The position numbers and the translations under genes are program-made. From Bacteroidales bacterium (GTDB taxonomy: Bacteria > Bacteroidota > Bacteroidia > Bacteroidales > UBA932): 12,092 nucleotides of DNA. The stretch is from NCBI GenBank assembly GCA_021443625.1, contig JABUTP010000016.1:26020-38111 (forward strand), given 5' to 3'. Positions within the stretch are counted from its first letter, which is position 1. Every line of letters begins with the position of its first letter. This document shows, one piece after another, positions 1-8,166 of this stretch. Below the pieces are notes generated by a model that ran no database searches, had not been told where the DNA came from, and saw nothing but the letters and a program-made list of their open reading frames with translations.

Positions 1-410
1 CGGTCGATGAAACAGGATGGAACCGTTGAAAAATCGGTCATCCCCAACATCGGGGAGTTGATTTTGATGCCGTTCCACATCACCTGGGTATGGGAGGCCG
101 ATGTCCCGCGGAACGATACCGTGGCAAGGGAACCCCTTCCGTACTGCTTGACAAACACCCCGCTGTTGAAAGTCAGGATATCCGCCATCGAAAGGGCAAT
201 GTTCTCCCTGAGGGCAAAGGTGTCAATCTCGCTCTTGTGGATGCCGGCTTCGCGCAAAGGTCGTCCCGCCACGATGGTGGATTGGTCTATCGCCACCGAC
301 TCTTCCGGGTTGCCGTTCCACCACGATGACTCTCCGCTTTGGGCATTGCCAAGACAAGGCAGCAGCAAAAGTACCGCACCCGTAACTGATATGAAAACAC
401 CCCTTAACAT
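1..410 (-). CDS. btuB: TonB-dependent corrinoid receptor BtuB, N-terminal part (cut by window edge)
   Basis: Outer-membrane TonB-dependent receptor, most likely for cobalamin and related corrinoids. Only 136 codons are present; the plug is incomplete and the barrel lies beyond base 1. Reading the minus strand from the ATG at 410-408 gives a signal peptide (hydrophobic stretch GAVLLLLPCLGNA, likely cleaved after LGNA). A plug domain follows with LRENIALSMADIL, TFNSGVFVKQYG, a TVSFRGTSASHTQV core and WNGIKINSPMLGMTDFS, which is the pattern I know from Bacteroides BtuB proteins. It is the fourth gene after the cobalamin riboswitch and follows the btuG-like gene by 56 nt. That gap is almost entirely a palindrome. 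The family assignment (TonB receptor plug) is very secure. The corrinoid substrate is inferred from the riboswitch and the BtuG-like neighbour. Confidence 0.88.
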   Translation of the reverse strand, partial: MLRGVFISVTGAVLLLLPCLGNAQSGESSWWNGNPEESVAIDQSTIVAGRPLREAGIHKSEIDTFALRENIALSMADILTFNSGVFVKQYGRGSLATVSFRGTSASHTQVMWNGIKINSPMLGMTDFSTVPSCFID

Positions 411-414
411 TCTT

Positions 415-467
415 AGAAGCTGTTTAAATTTGATTCAAATTTTTGTAATTAAGTTTAAACAGCTTCT
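415..467. repeat. AT-rich palindrome between btuG-like gene and btuB
   Basis: Two perfect 14-base inverted arms, AGAAGCTGTTTAAA at 415-428 and TTTAAACAGCTTCT at 454-467. Further pairing of the inner bases (with wobbles if read as plus-strand RNA) reaches about 435/447. The element covers nearly the whole intergenic gap, starts 5 nt upstream of the btuB ATG and touches the btuG stop codon. It could be an mRNA hairpin that tunes btuB translation or protects the upstream message, a weak terminator or attenuator, or a small MITE/REP-like repeat. No transposase is nearby. Confidence 0.6.
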
Positions 468-1504
468 TATTTCCAGCAAAAGTTTCCGGGGTTGATTCCG
501 ACTCTGAAAGACGATGAAAAATGCCCATCGGGGGTGTATTTCATCACAATTCCACGCTGAGTGTAGTCTATTGCGTCAGAAATATAAATAAAGTCATCAT
601 ACGGACTTATTGTCAATCCGTAAAACAAAGATGTTTCGCCGCGTTTTATAAAGGGTTCAGCCGGCAGGTCCGTCGCACGGCAGGACATTTTCCACACATC
701 CCCGTCTATCCAGAAAAGGGTGGTGCCGTCGGGTGAGACACATAGTGATCGGGGGGCGCTTTCCCCACTGAAGTAAAACCGCTTATCTAAAGTAAAGGTA
801 GAGGTGTCGATCCTGCACAAAGTCCCCTCATCGGTCAGCACCCACAAGGCGCCGTCAGCATCGAGAACCATCGACTGGGGCTGGAATCCCACTTCCAGCG
901 ATGACACTATTTCGTCGGTCTCTACATCGATTTTCAAAACCTTGTTCTGGTATGACCAGCAGTTGACATAGAGATATCTTCCCTGCCGCACCATCTGTTC
1001 GGTAGAGGCGGTGGCGGCCGCCATACCGGTCTCGATATAACCTGTAATTTCCGATGACAAGGGATTGACTATGCAGATGCGGCTATCCCACAGCTGCGTG
1101 ACGTAAGCCTTGAATGGGGAGATGAAATGGATATAGCGGGGCGAGGTGAATCCGGTAATCCTTGCGACCTCCTCAAATGTGTCGGTGTCGATGCCGAATA
1201 TCACGCCGGAGTTGTTCACCACAACCCAGCCGACATTGTCGTAAATCGTCATCGAATGGGCCACATCGCCCAGCAGAAAGGCGTTGCTGCGGGCAAAGAC
1301 CTCGTTTTCCACCTCATCCCTGTCGGGGTCGTAATAAGAGAGAGATGCATTGCCGTACATGAAGTTCCCCTCACACACCACGAAAAGTCCGCGGGCAGCG
1401 GCATTGAAATCCTCCGATTCCCTCGGGCCGTAATCCATGCACGACGGCATTACAGATGCCGCCGCCAGCAAGACAATGAGAGTATGGAGTCTAAAAAAAT
1501 TCAA
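467..1504 (-). CDS. btuG: Surface lipoprotein, YncE-like beta-propeller, BtuG-type corrinoid-binding protein
   Basis: 345 aa. In characterised Bacteroides systems BtuG is a cell-surface beta-propeller lipoprotein that captures cobalamin with very high affinity and passes it to BtuB. Here a lipoprotein signal ends in VMPSC (Cys22), followed by a short acidic linker (RESEDF). Propeller-type repeats then run through the rest of the protein, starting with GLFVVCEGNFMYGNASLSYY near residue 39 and continuing with blade-like units such as VGWVVVNNSGVIFGID and RICIVNPLSSEITGYI. The start is a TTG at 1504-1502. No ATG fits upstream nearby, and starting later would destroy the signal peptide. The start overlaps the 3' end of the preceding gene by 14 nt, so translation is probably coupled. 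The btuB gene follows, matching the BtuB-BtuG pairing seen in B12 loci. The fold and location are confident; cobalamin binding rests on context and family resemblance. Confidence 0.82.
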   Translation of the reverse strand: MNFFRLHTLIVLLAAASVMPSCMDYGPRESEDFNAAARGLFVVCEGNFMYGNASLSYYDPDRDEVENEVFARSNAFLLGDVAHSMTIYDNVGWVVVNNSGVIFGIDTDTFEEVARITGFTSPRYIHFISPFKAYVTQLWDSRICIVNPLSSEITGYIETGMAAATASTEQMVRQGRYLYVNCWSYQNKVLKIDVETDEIVSSLEVGFQPQSMVLDADGALWVLTDEGTLCRIDTSTFTLDKRFYFSGESAPRSLCVSPDGTTLFWIDGDVWKMSCRATDLPAEPFIKRGETSLFYGLTISPYDDFIYISDAIDYTQRGIVMKYTPDGHFSSSFRVGINPGNFCWK

Positions 1505-2375
1505 GTCCCAAAACCTCTGTTGATATTTCTCCGGTCCAGCCGCATTTGCCGCACACGCCCGTCTGAACCTTTACGAAATCGATTGACTTCAGCTGCACAG
1601 GATTACCGTCGGCATCGATTGCATTAGACAACCTGAAACAGTTGCGCTGCCCTCCGAAACTGAAATCGTCGGCATATCCTTTGCCGTAAGGGGGGCTTAC
1701 CCACATTGTGCCGGCGCCCGACTCATCTTTAGCGCGGGATTTCAATCTGGTGCCGCTAAGAGTGAAACTTTCGCCCGCCACCCAAGTGGGATAATAGTAT
1801 GGTTGCAAGTGGTAGGACGGCAGGTAATCCACCTCCCCTTCCGTACCGTGGCTGTCCACCCACCGAACGGGCTGGCCCGGGGCAGACGGTTTGAAATAGG
1901 TGATGCTGTACCCCCTTTCGATGGAGCCGGCGTCAACCGTGCCACCCTTTTCGTCCTCCCCCGCAAGTTCGAACCACCTGTCATCCGGCGCCCCATTGCC
2001 GTTGTCGTCGCGCATGACCCACACTATCCCGGGTTCGCTGGATGTGGCCGTGGCATTGCCTTTCACCACAAAATCGTACTCCCTGCCGGTTGCCGTGATT
2101 GGGGTATCAAGCCCCATCACAATGTATCCGCCGAAAGCCCCGAGGGAGACGTACTGCCCTTTTTCCAGACGCTCCCGCGCCCACTCTGCAGCCTCCTTCG
2201 CGCTTTGGGGGGAGCCCCCCTCCCCGATGTACTGCCCGGGGGCGGGCAGATATTCATACACCTCAATCCGTGGCATCACATCCTCTTCGTCATCCCGGAT
2301 TATCTCACCCATATTGCAGGAAGACAACAGCACCCCCGCCACCCACAGGCAGAGCGGCAGGAATGCCCGTTGCAT
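1491..2375 (-). CDS. Surface lipoprotein of a B12-uptake locus, function unassigned
   Basis: 294 aa from the ATG at 2375; in-frame starts also exist at 2414 (ATG, 11 nt overlap with the upstream gene) and 2432 (TTG). I chose 2375 because it gives a standard lipoprotein signal, MQRAFLPLCLWVAGVLLSSC, with the lipidated Cys at residue 20. It is followed by an acidic DDEED cluster typical of surface-exported Bacteroidetes lipoproteins. I do not recognise a named domain. Visible features are EYLPAPGQYIGEG (41-53), an EF-hand-like loop DDNGNGAPDD (123-132) before RWFELAG, a tyrosine-rich HLQPYYYPTW stretch (189-198), a second Asp/Gly loop AIDADGNPVQL (252-262), and a CGKCGW motif (275-280) near the C-terminus. 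It lies between the DUF4465 and BtuG-like lipoproteins under the cobalamin riboswitch, so a role in surface corrinoid capture is likely but inferred. Similar proteins are usually annotated only as cell surface proteins. Confidence 0.75.
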   Translation of the reverse strand: MQRAFLPLCLWVAGVLLSSCNMGEIIRDDEEDVMPRIEVYEYLPAPGQYIGEGGSPQSAKEAAEWARERLEKGQYVSLGAFGGYIVMGLDTPITATGREYDFVVKGNATATSSEPGIVWVMRDDNGNGAPDDRWFELAGEDEKGGTVDAGSIERGYSITYFKPSAPGQPVRWVDSHGTEGEVDYLPSYHLQPYYYPTWVAGESFTLSGTRLKSRAKDESGAGTMWVSPPYGKGYADDFSFGGQRNCFRLSNAIDADGNPVQLKSIDFVKVQTGVCGKCGWTGEISTEVLGLEFF

Positions 2376-2403
2376 TATCACAGAAAGGCCTCGTCGGGAG
2401 GTA

Positions 2404-3207
2404 CTATTCGTCATATCGGCGTTCTTCAACAACTATGTTGTCGTAAGCGAAATATTTGGGAGCGTTGAGTCCGTATTCGCCGTAGCAGTCGCTGCTTGCA
2501 ATCACCTTGAAGTCTATGTAGAAAGCGTTGCCCAGAGGGGTCATATCGACGGTTTTCCATTCAATTTTCCGGGTTCCGGCCTTGATTGCCTTGGCCTCGG
2601 CCCCGGTGATGAGATTGAACTTCACTTCACCGATAATGTTGTCTGAAGAATCAAAGCCGGTGGCAACCACCCCCACGTAACTGTCGTCGGCAGTAAGTCC
2701 TGCAAAGAAATCATCACCGTTAATCGCACCTGCTGCCAGATAGGATGTCATGCAGACGTCCATACTTATTATCTTCCGCTCTGCGATGGAGTTGAATTCC
2801 AGTCCTATACCATCACCATCCCCGTTGTGGACGGCGAAATTCTTTCCGTTGGCGGCGGAAAGAACCGGCACGGCCAGTTGTTTCGTATAGTCGGCACCGG
2901 AATAATCCGCCATAACATAGTTGGAGATGGCCTCGCCGCCCGACATAAAGCACACCGAGCCGTAATATTCACGGAATCCCTTGAATCCCAATCCGCAAGG
3001 ATCCATCCAGGAATAATTCACGTAGTATGTATAGTCTTCTGCCATCGGGCCGTATAGCAAATCCCCTCCATATTGCGGGGAGTCGATGAGGGCATCCCAC
3101 CCGGCACCTTCAAAATTTACTACATACGTTGATACATGTTCTTTCTCTACGGTACACGACACGAAGAGACACAAGGCCGCAACAGCCCATAACAATAACT
3201 TCTTCAT
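2404..3207 (-). CDS. DUF4465 surface lipoprotein, BtuH-like candidate
   Basis: 267 aa. First gene after the cobalamin riboswitch. The ATG at 3207 gives a clean lipoprotein signal, MKKLLLWAVAALCLFVSC, with Cys18. An upstream in-frame extension to 3261 would begin inside the riboswitch leader and bury the signal, so it is rejected. The mature protein starts with YVVNFEGAGWDALIDS and GGDLLYGP and continues with aromatic and glycine-rich strands (GFKGFREYYG, GGEAISNYVMADYSGADY). It ends in strands such as NAFYIDFKVIASS and KYFAYDNIVVEE, as expected of DUF4465 beta-sandwich proteins. Bacteroidetes B12 loci encode additional surface B12-binding lipoproteins called BtuH, and this gene's position suits that role. 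I am fairly sure of DUF4465 and less sure that it equals BtuH. The 3' end lies 28 nt from the chosen start of the next lipoprotein gene. Confidence 0.78.
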   Translation of the reverse strand: MKKLLLWAVAALCLFVSCTVEKEHVSTYVVNFEGAGWDALIDSPQYGGDLLYGPMAEDYTYYVNYSWMDPCGLGFKGFREYYGSVCFMSGGEAISNYVMADYSGADYTKQLAVPVLSAANGKNFAVHNGDGDGIGLEFNSIAERKIISMDVCMTSYLAAGAINGDDFFAGLTADDSYVGVVATGFDSSDNIIGEVKFNLITGAEAKAIKAGTRKIEWKTVDMTPLGNAFYIDFKVIASSDCYGEYGLNAPKYFAYDNIVVEERRYDE

Positions 3208-3282
3208 CTCTATAATTGTTGGTTCATAATGTTCATTCAAGCCCGTAGTCCTCGCAGGCAAAAATTAACCGTAACGCATTTT

Positions 3283-3466
3283 GGCAGGTATTCTGACTTG
3301 TTCCTCCCCCGTTCGCCTTCCCAACCGTTACTACGGTCAGTGGCCAAGAGTGACGGGACCTGATTGTGCCGATTGCGGCACCTGGAACTTACAGCAGCGG
3401 GTACTGTGCAGGATTTTCACCTGACTTCCCTATTAATCCCTCGTGACAGATGCTGACGCCCTGCCG
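3283..3466 (-). ncRNA. Cobalamin riboswitch
   Basis: Read on the minus strand, this 5' leader contains the conserved cobalamin aptamer elements in order. These are a closing stem (GGCAGGG at 3465-3459 with CCTGCC at 3288-3283), the AGGGAAGTCAGGTG-AAAATCCTGC core, GCTGTAAG, the B12-box-like GGCCACTG around 3340-3347, and the late GGGAAGGC and GAACAAGTCAGAATACCTGCC segment. It lies between a promoter at 3487-3518 and the first lipoprotein ATG at 3207. It should lower expression of the four-gene uptake operon when adenosylcobalamin or related corrinoids are plentiful. The 75 nt after the aptamer (3208-3282) are the likely expression platform; I see no clear intrinsic terminator there, so control may be translational. 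Confidence 0.95.
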
Positions 3467-3486
3467 TGGGAACCGTAATGCGGGTG

Positions 3487-3518
3487 CAAATATATTGAAT
3501 TATTCCAAAAACCGCAAA
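3487..3518 (-). promoter_or_regulatory. Promoter of the B12 uptake operon
   Basis: On the minus strand, TTTG (3518-3515), exactly 20 nt, then TATATTTG (3494-3487). This is a perfect match to the Bacteroidetes -33 TTTG / -7 TAnnTTTG form. Transcription should start near 3480, just upstream of the riboswitch aptamer, giving a leader of about 270 nt. Confidence 0.8.
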
Positions 3519-3587
3519 CTTTTTTGGAGGAGTGCCGGCAGGCACATTTATAAAATAAAAGATTTTTTGCAATAATACAAAAACAAT

Positions 3588-3619
3588 TTTCATAGTTTGA
3601 ATAATAATTGCAATCTTTG
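3588..3619 (+). promoter_or_regulatory. Candidate promoter of mdh
   Basis: TTTC (3588-3591), 20 nt, AATCTTTG (3612-3619). This is one mismatch in each box from the Bacteroidetes consensus, with the right spacing and position, and implies a leader of about 30 nt before the mdh ATG. An alternative pair (TTTG 3566-3569, 22 nt, ATAGTTTG 3592-3599) fits less well. The rest of the AT-rich gap from 3495 shows nothing else definite. Confidence 0.45.
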
Positions 3620-3656
3620 CGAAACTTTTTATATAACACCCAAAAATCATTAAAAA

Positions 3657-5760
<2,104 letters not shown>

Positions 5761-5780
5761 CCCAAACTTCCATATAACGC

Positions 5781-5814
5781 AAAAGCCTGACTCCTCCTGT
5801 GAGTCAGGCTTTTT
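5781..5814. terminator. Bidirectional rho-independent terminator
   Basis: Perfect 13-base inverted repeat: AAAAGCCTGACTC (5781-5793), a 7-nt loop, and GAGTCAGGCTTTT (5801-5813), followed by one more T. It has a GC-rich stem with T runs readable on both strands. It lies 20 nt after the GAPDH stop and 39 nt after the stop of the convergent LysE-family gene, so it probably ends both transcripts. Confidence 0.9.
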
Positions 5815-5853
5815 CATTGTCGTCTGCCCGAAAGGAAATCCGGTTTAAGACTG

Positions 5854-6540
5854 CTACCAAATCATAGGAATCAGTCCTTTGACAAAGACGAAATAGACGC
5901 CGAAAGCCATCAGGAGCAGGCCGAGCACCCTGTTCAGGACTTTGACTCTGCGGGGATTGAAAAAACGCTTGAAGAAAGCGGCGCCGTAAGCCTTGAGACA
6001 CTCCATCGCGAGACAGCATCCCAGCACTATAGCAAAGAAAATCAGGGTTGCAAGTTTGTTCCCGCCCATATTTCCGGAAACGATGGCCACCGTCGAAAAC
6101 CAGAAAAGCCAGGCGAAGGGATTCAGCAGGTTGAGCACGAATCCTTTGGCAAAGAACACATACCATCTGGGAATGTCGTTCTCTGAGGATGACTCCAACT
6201 CCACGCTTTCATTGGGTACCGGCTCTTTGACTTCCCTCTTGAAGGTTGAGAGACCGAACAGAAAGAGCAGGACGCCGGCTGCAATTATAAACATCAGGAG
6301 TTCGTTGTGGGTGGTCATTACCACCTGGATTGAGGTCAGAATGCAAAGACAAATGACCGATGCATCGTTTACCACCACTCCAAACGCGAACCACGCTGCG
6401 GGGCGGAACCCGCGATGGATGCTGGTCTGCAGAAGGTTGATGAACGAAGGTCCCATATTGATGCAGAGGGAGAGGAACAGACCGAATCCCACCGCCACAA
6501 GGACGAACGCGAGCGAGCCCACCTGACTGAAAGCGGGCAT
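5854..6540 (-). CDS. LysE/RhtB-family exporter
   Basis: 228 aa inner-membrane protein. The family exports amino acids or related small molecules by proton exchange. About six hydrophobic segments are visible: GSLAFVLVAVGFGLFLSLCI near the N-terminus, ASVICLCILTSIQVV, LLMFIIAAGVLLFLFGL, then after a charged central loop (KREVKEPVPNESVELESSSEN) FVLNLLNPFAWLFWFSTVAI, LATLIFFAIVLGCCL, and VLGLLLMAFGVYFVFV. The family hallmarks GPSFINLLQTSI in the first repeat and KGFVLNLLNP in the second are present. The ATG at 6540 leaves a normal LysE N-terminus; a TTG at 6570 would add ten residues and reduce the gap from the GH3 gene to 12 nt. As the last gene of the run starting at 11458, it may export the product of the two adenylating enzymes upstream. 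The substrate is unknown. Confidence 0.82.
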   Translation of the reverse strand: MPAFSQVGSLAFVLVAVGFGLFLSLCINMGPSFINLLQTSIHRGFRPAAWFAFGVVVNDASVICLCILTSIQVVMTTHNELLMFIIAAGVLLFLFGLSTFKREVKEPVPNESVELESSSENDIPRWYVFFAKGFVLNLLNPFAWLFWFSTVAIVSGNMGGNKLATLIFFAIVLGCCLAMECLKAYGAAFFKRFFNPRRVKVLNRVLGLLLMAFGVYFVFVKGLIPMIW

Positions 6541-6582
6541 ATAGTTGAGAAAAGTGCTGGCTTCGTTCAAACCCTGATATTT

Positions 6583-8133
6583 TTATTTCTGATTTCCAAG
6601 GTATTCCATCCACATATCGAGACGCGCCCCTTTCATTACCCTGGGGAACTTGGTGGCGCCGCCCCATTTGCCGATCTTCTGCTCCATGAATTCGTAAAAG
6701 ACCGAAGGGGGATAGACCTCGATGTTGAGTCTGCCTATGGCGTGCTGGCGCTCAACCACATAATCGTCGTTCAGAACACAGAGATTCTCGTCGATTTTCC
6801 TGAGGGCCGACTCCTTGTCAAACTCATCGTTGGAGGCGAGATACCAGTAATGGCCGTAAACCCCGCCGGAGTTCACTCCTGCAAGGGTGAACTCCGGCAC
6901 GCTGATACCCATGTCATCAGCCATCATCTCCACGGCACGGGTTAAATTGTCCTGGGAGAGGTGCTCACCCACGGTACTCAGGAACTGTTTGGTTCGTCCA
7001 GTAATGACGATTTCGCACTCTTTGGTGTTCAGGAACTTTATCGTATCACCTATGAGATAGCGCCAGGTGCCGGCACAGGTCGAAAGAAGTATCGCATAAT
7101 CGACGTTTTCCTCCACCTCGCTCAGAGACAGAGTCTGAGGATTTGGGGCCGGATTCCCGTCGGAATCAAAATTGTCATCGTTGAAAGGGACGAATTCGAA
7201 GTAGATTCCGTTATCCACCAGCAGCTGCATTACACGCCGGTTCAAATCGACCTGATAGGCGATATATCCTTCGGATGCGAGATAACTCTCCACGTACGTG
7301 ACCTTGCCGCCGAAGAGACGTTCGAAATTCTTTTCGTAGGGAGCGAACGCCACCCCGCTGTGGACATAAACCTTGAGGTTGGGCCACAGGTCGTGGATGG
7401 ACTGAAGGTTATATTCCCTGACAATCCGCTCTATCAGGAGTTGCACCCACGACGGAACACCCACAATGATACCTATGTCCCATTTATGGGCCTCCTTCAC
7501 TATCACATCCATCTTTTCACCCCAATCCCTGATTTTGGAAATGGCCTGTCCGGGTTTGTAGAAATAGTCGAACCACGCGGGTATCTTTTGGGCCGAGATT
7601 CCCGAAAGATCCCCATACCAGTAGCCGAACTCCTCGTTGTGCTGAAGGTCGGTACTGCCCCCTATCATCAATACTCCCTTGTCATAAAAATCAACGGGGA
7701 AATCGTAACGGGTGGAGGACACGAGTTGCCTTATGCTCGCCTTGGTAATCTTGTTGTTCAGTTCCCTGGTAATCGGAATGAACTTGCTGGCGGCTTCGGA
7801 CGTGCCGCTGCTCACGGCAAAATACTTCACCCTGCCGGGCCACGTCACGTTCTTCTCCCCCTTGAGGTTGCGATGCCACCACTCGTTGTGCAGTTTGTTG
7901 TAGTCAAAGACGGGAACACGGCGGCGGAACTCCTCCACGGTGTTGTCCGATGCAAGGATTTCATTGAAGTGGTAAAATTTGCCGAACTCCGTGTTCTGCG
8001 CCTTCGAAAGGAGCTTGCGCAACTCCTTCTGCTGGGCCTTTACGGGGTTTATCCGTTTCTGCTTAATCTCTATGGGGAGATTCTTGATCTCCGCCGCAGT
8101 CTTTACCAATGCCCCGAAAACTGGAACTTTCAT
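6583..8133 (-). CDS. GH3-family acyl-acid amido synthetase homologue
   Basis: 516 aa, cytoplasmic. Plant GH3 enzymes adenylate an acyl acid and transfer it to an amino acid. Bacterial homologues are common in Bacteroidetes but their substrates are unknown to me. The ATP-binding loop SSGTSEAASK is at 108-117. The second adenylate motif YLASEG is at 284-289 and CAGTWRYLIGDTIKF, with the ribose-binding Asp363, is at about 353-367. GRTKQFLSTVGEHLS (379-393) marks the hinge to the mobile C-terminal lobe, and GGATKFPRV (491-499) resembles the C-terminal GH3 signature. Length is close to the usual range. It starts 33 nt after the acyl-ligase stop and ends 42 nt before the exporter ATG, so the three are probably co-transcribed. 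The family is confident; the acyl and amine substrates cannot be read from the sequence. Confidence 0.88.
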   Translation of the reverse strand: MKVPVFGALVKTAAEIKNLPIEIKQKRINPVKAQQKELRKLLSKAQNTEFGKFYHFNEILASDNTVEEFRRRVPVFDYNKLHNEWWHRNLKGEKNVTWPGRVKYFAVSSGTSEAASKFIPITRELNNKITKASIRQLVSSTRYDFPVDFYDKGVLMIGGSTDLQHNEEFGYWYGDLSGISAQKIPAWFDYFYKPGQAISKIRDWGEKMDVIVKEAHKWDIGIIVGVPSWVQLLIERIVREYNLQSIHDLWPNLKVYVHSGVAFAPYEKNFERLFGGKVTYVESYLASEGYIAYQVDLNRRVMQLLVDNGIYFEFVPFNDDNFDSDGNPAPNPQTLSLSEVEENVDYAILLSTCAGTWRYLIGDTIKFLNTKECEIVITGRTKQFLSTVGEHLSQDNLTRAVEMMADDMGISVPEFTLAGVNSGGVYGHYWYLASNDEFDKESALRKIDENLCVLNDDYVVERQHAIGRLNIEVYPPSVFYEFMEQKIGKWGGATKFPRVMKGARLDMWMEYLGNQK

Positions 8134-8166
8134 AAATATCTGTTATAAGGAGACTCTCTCCCGCCT

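Noticed and set aside
415-467. Reading the palindrome as an insertion-sequence end or phase-variable promoter
   Set aside because: There is no transposase or invertase, no target duplication that I can see, and only one copy in the window; it is kept as a palindrome of unknown role.
7-495. Plus-strand frame of 162 codons at the left edge
   Set aside because: It is antisense to btuB, whose signal peptide and plug motifs read clearly on the minus strand.
1803-2646. Overlapping long plus-strand frames
   Set aside because: They lie opposite the two lipoprotein genes, have proline/arginine- or serine-rich shadow composition, and no promoter or domain is visible.
3208-3261. 18-codon extension of the DUF4465 frame
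   Set aside because: It would place non-hydrophobic residues before a complete lipoprotein signal that starts at the ATG at 3207.
6961-8148. Open frame of 395 codons on the plus strand
   Set aside because: It is antisense to the GH3 homologue and arises from its codon bias; no family features are seen.
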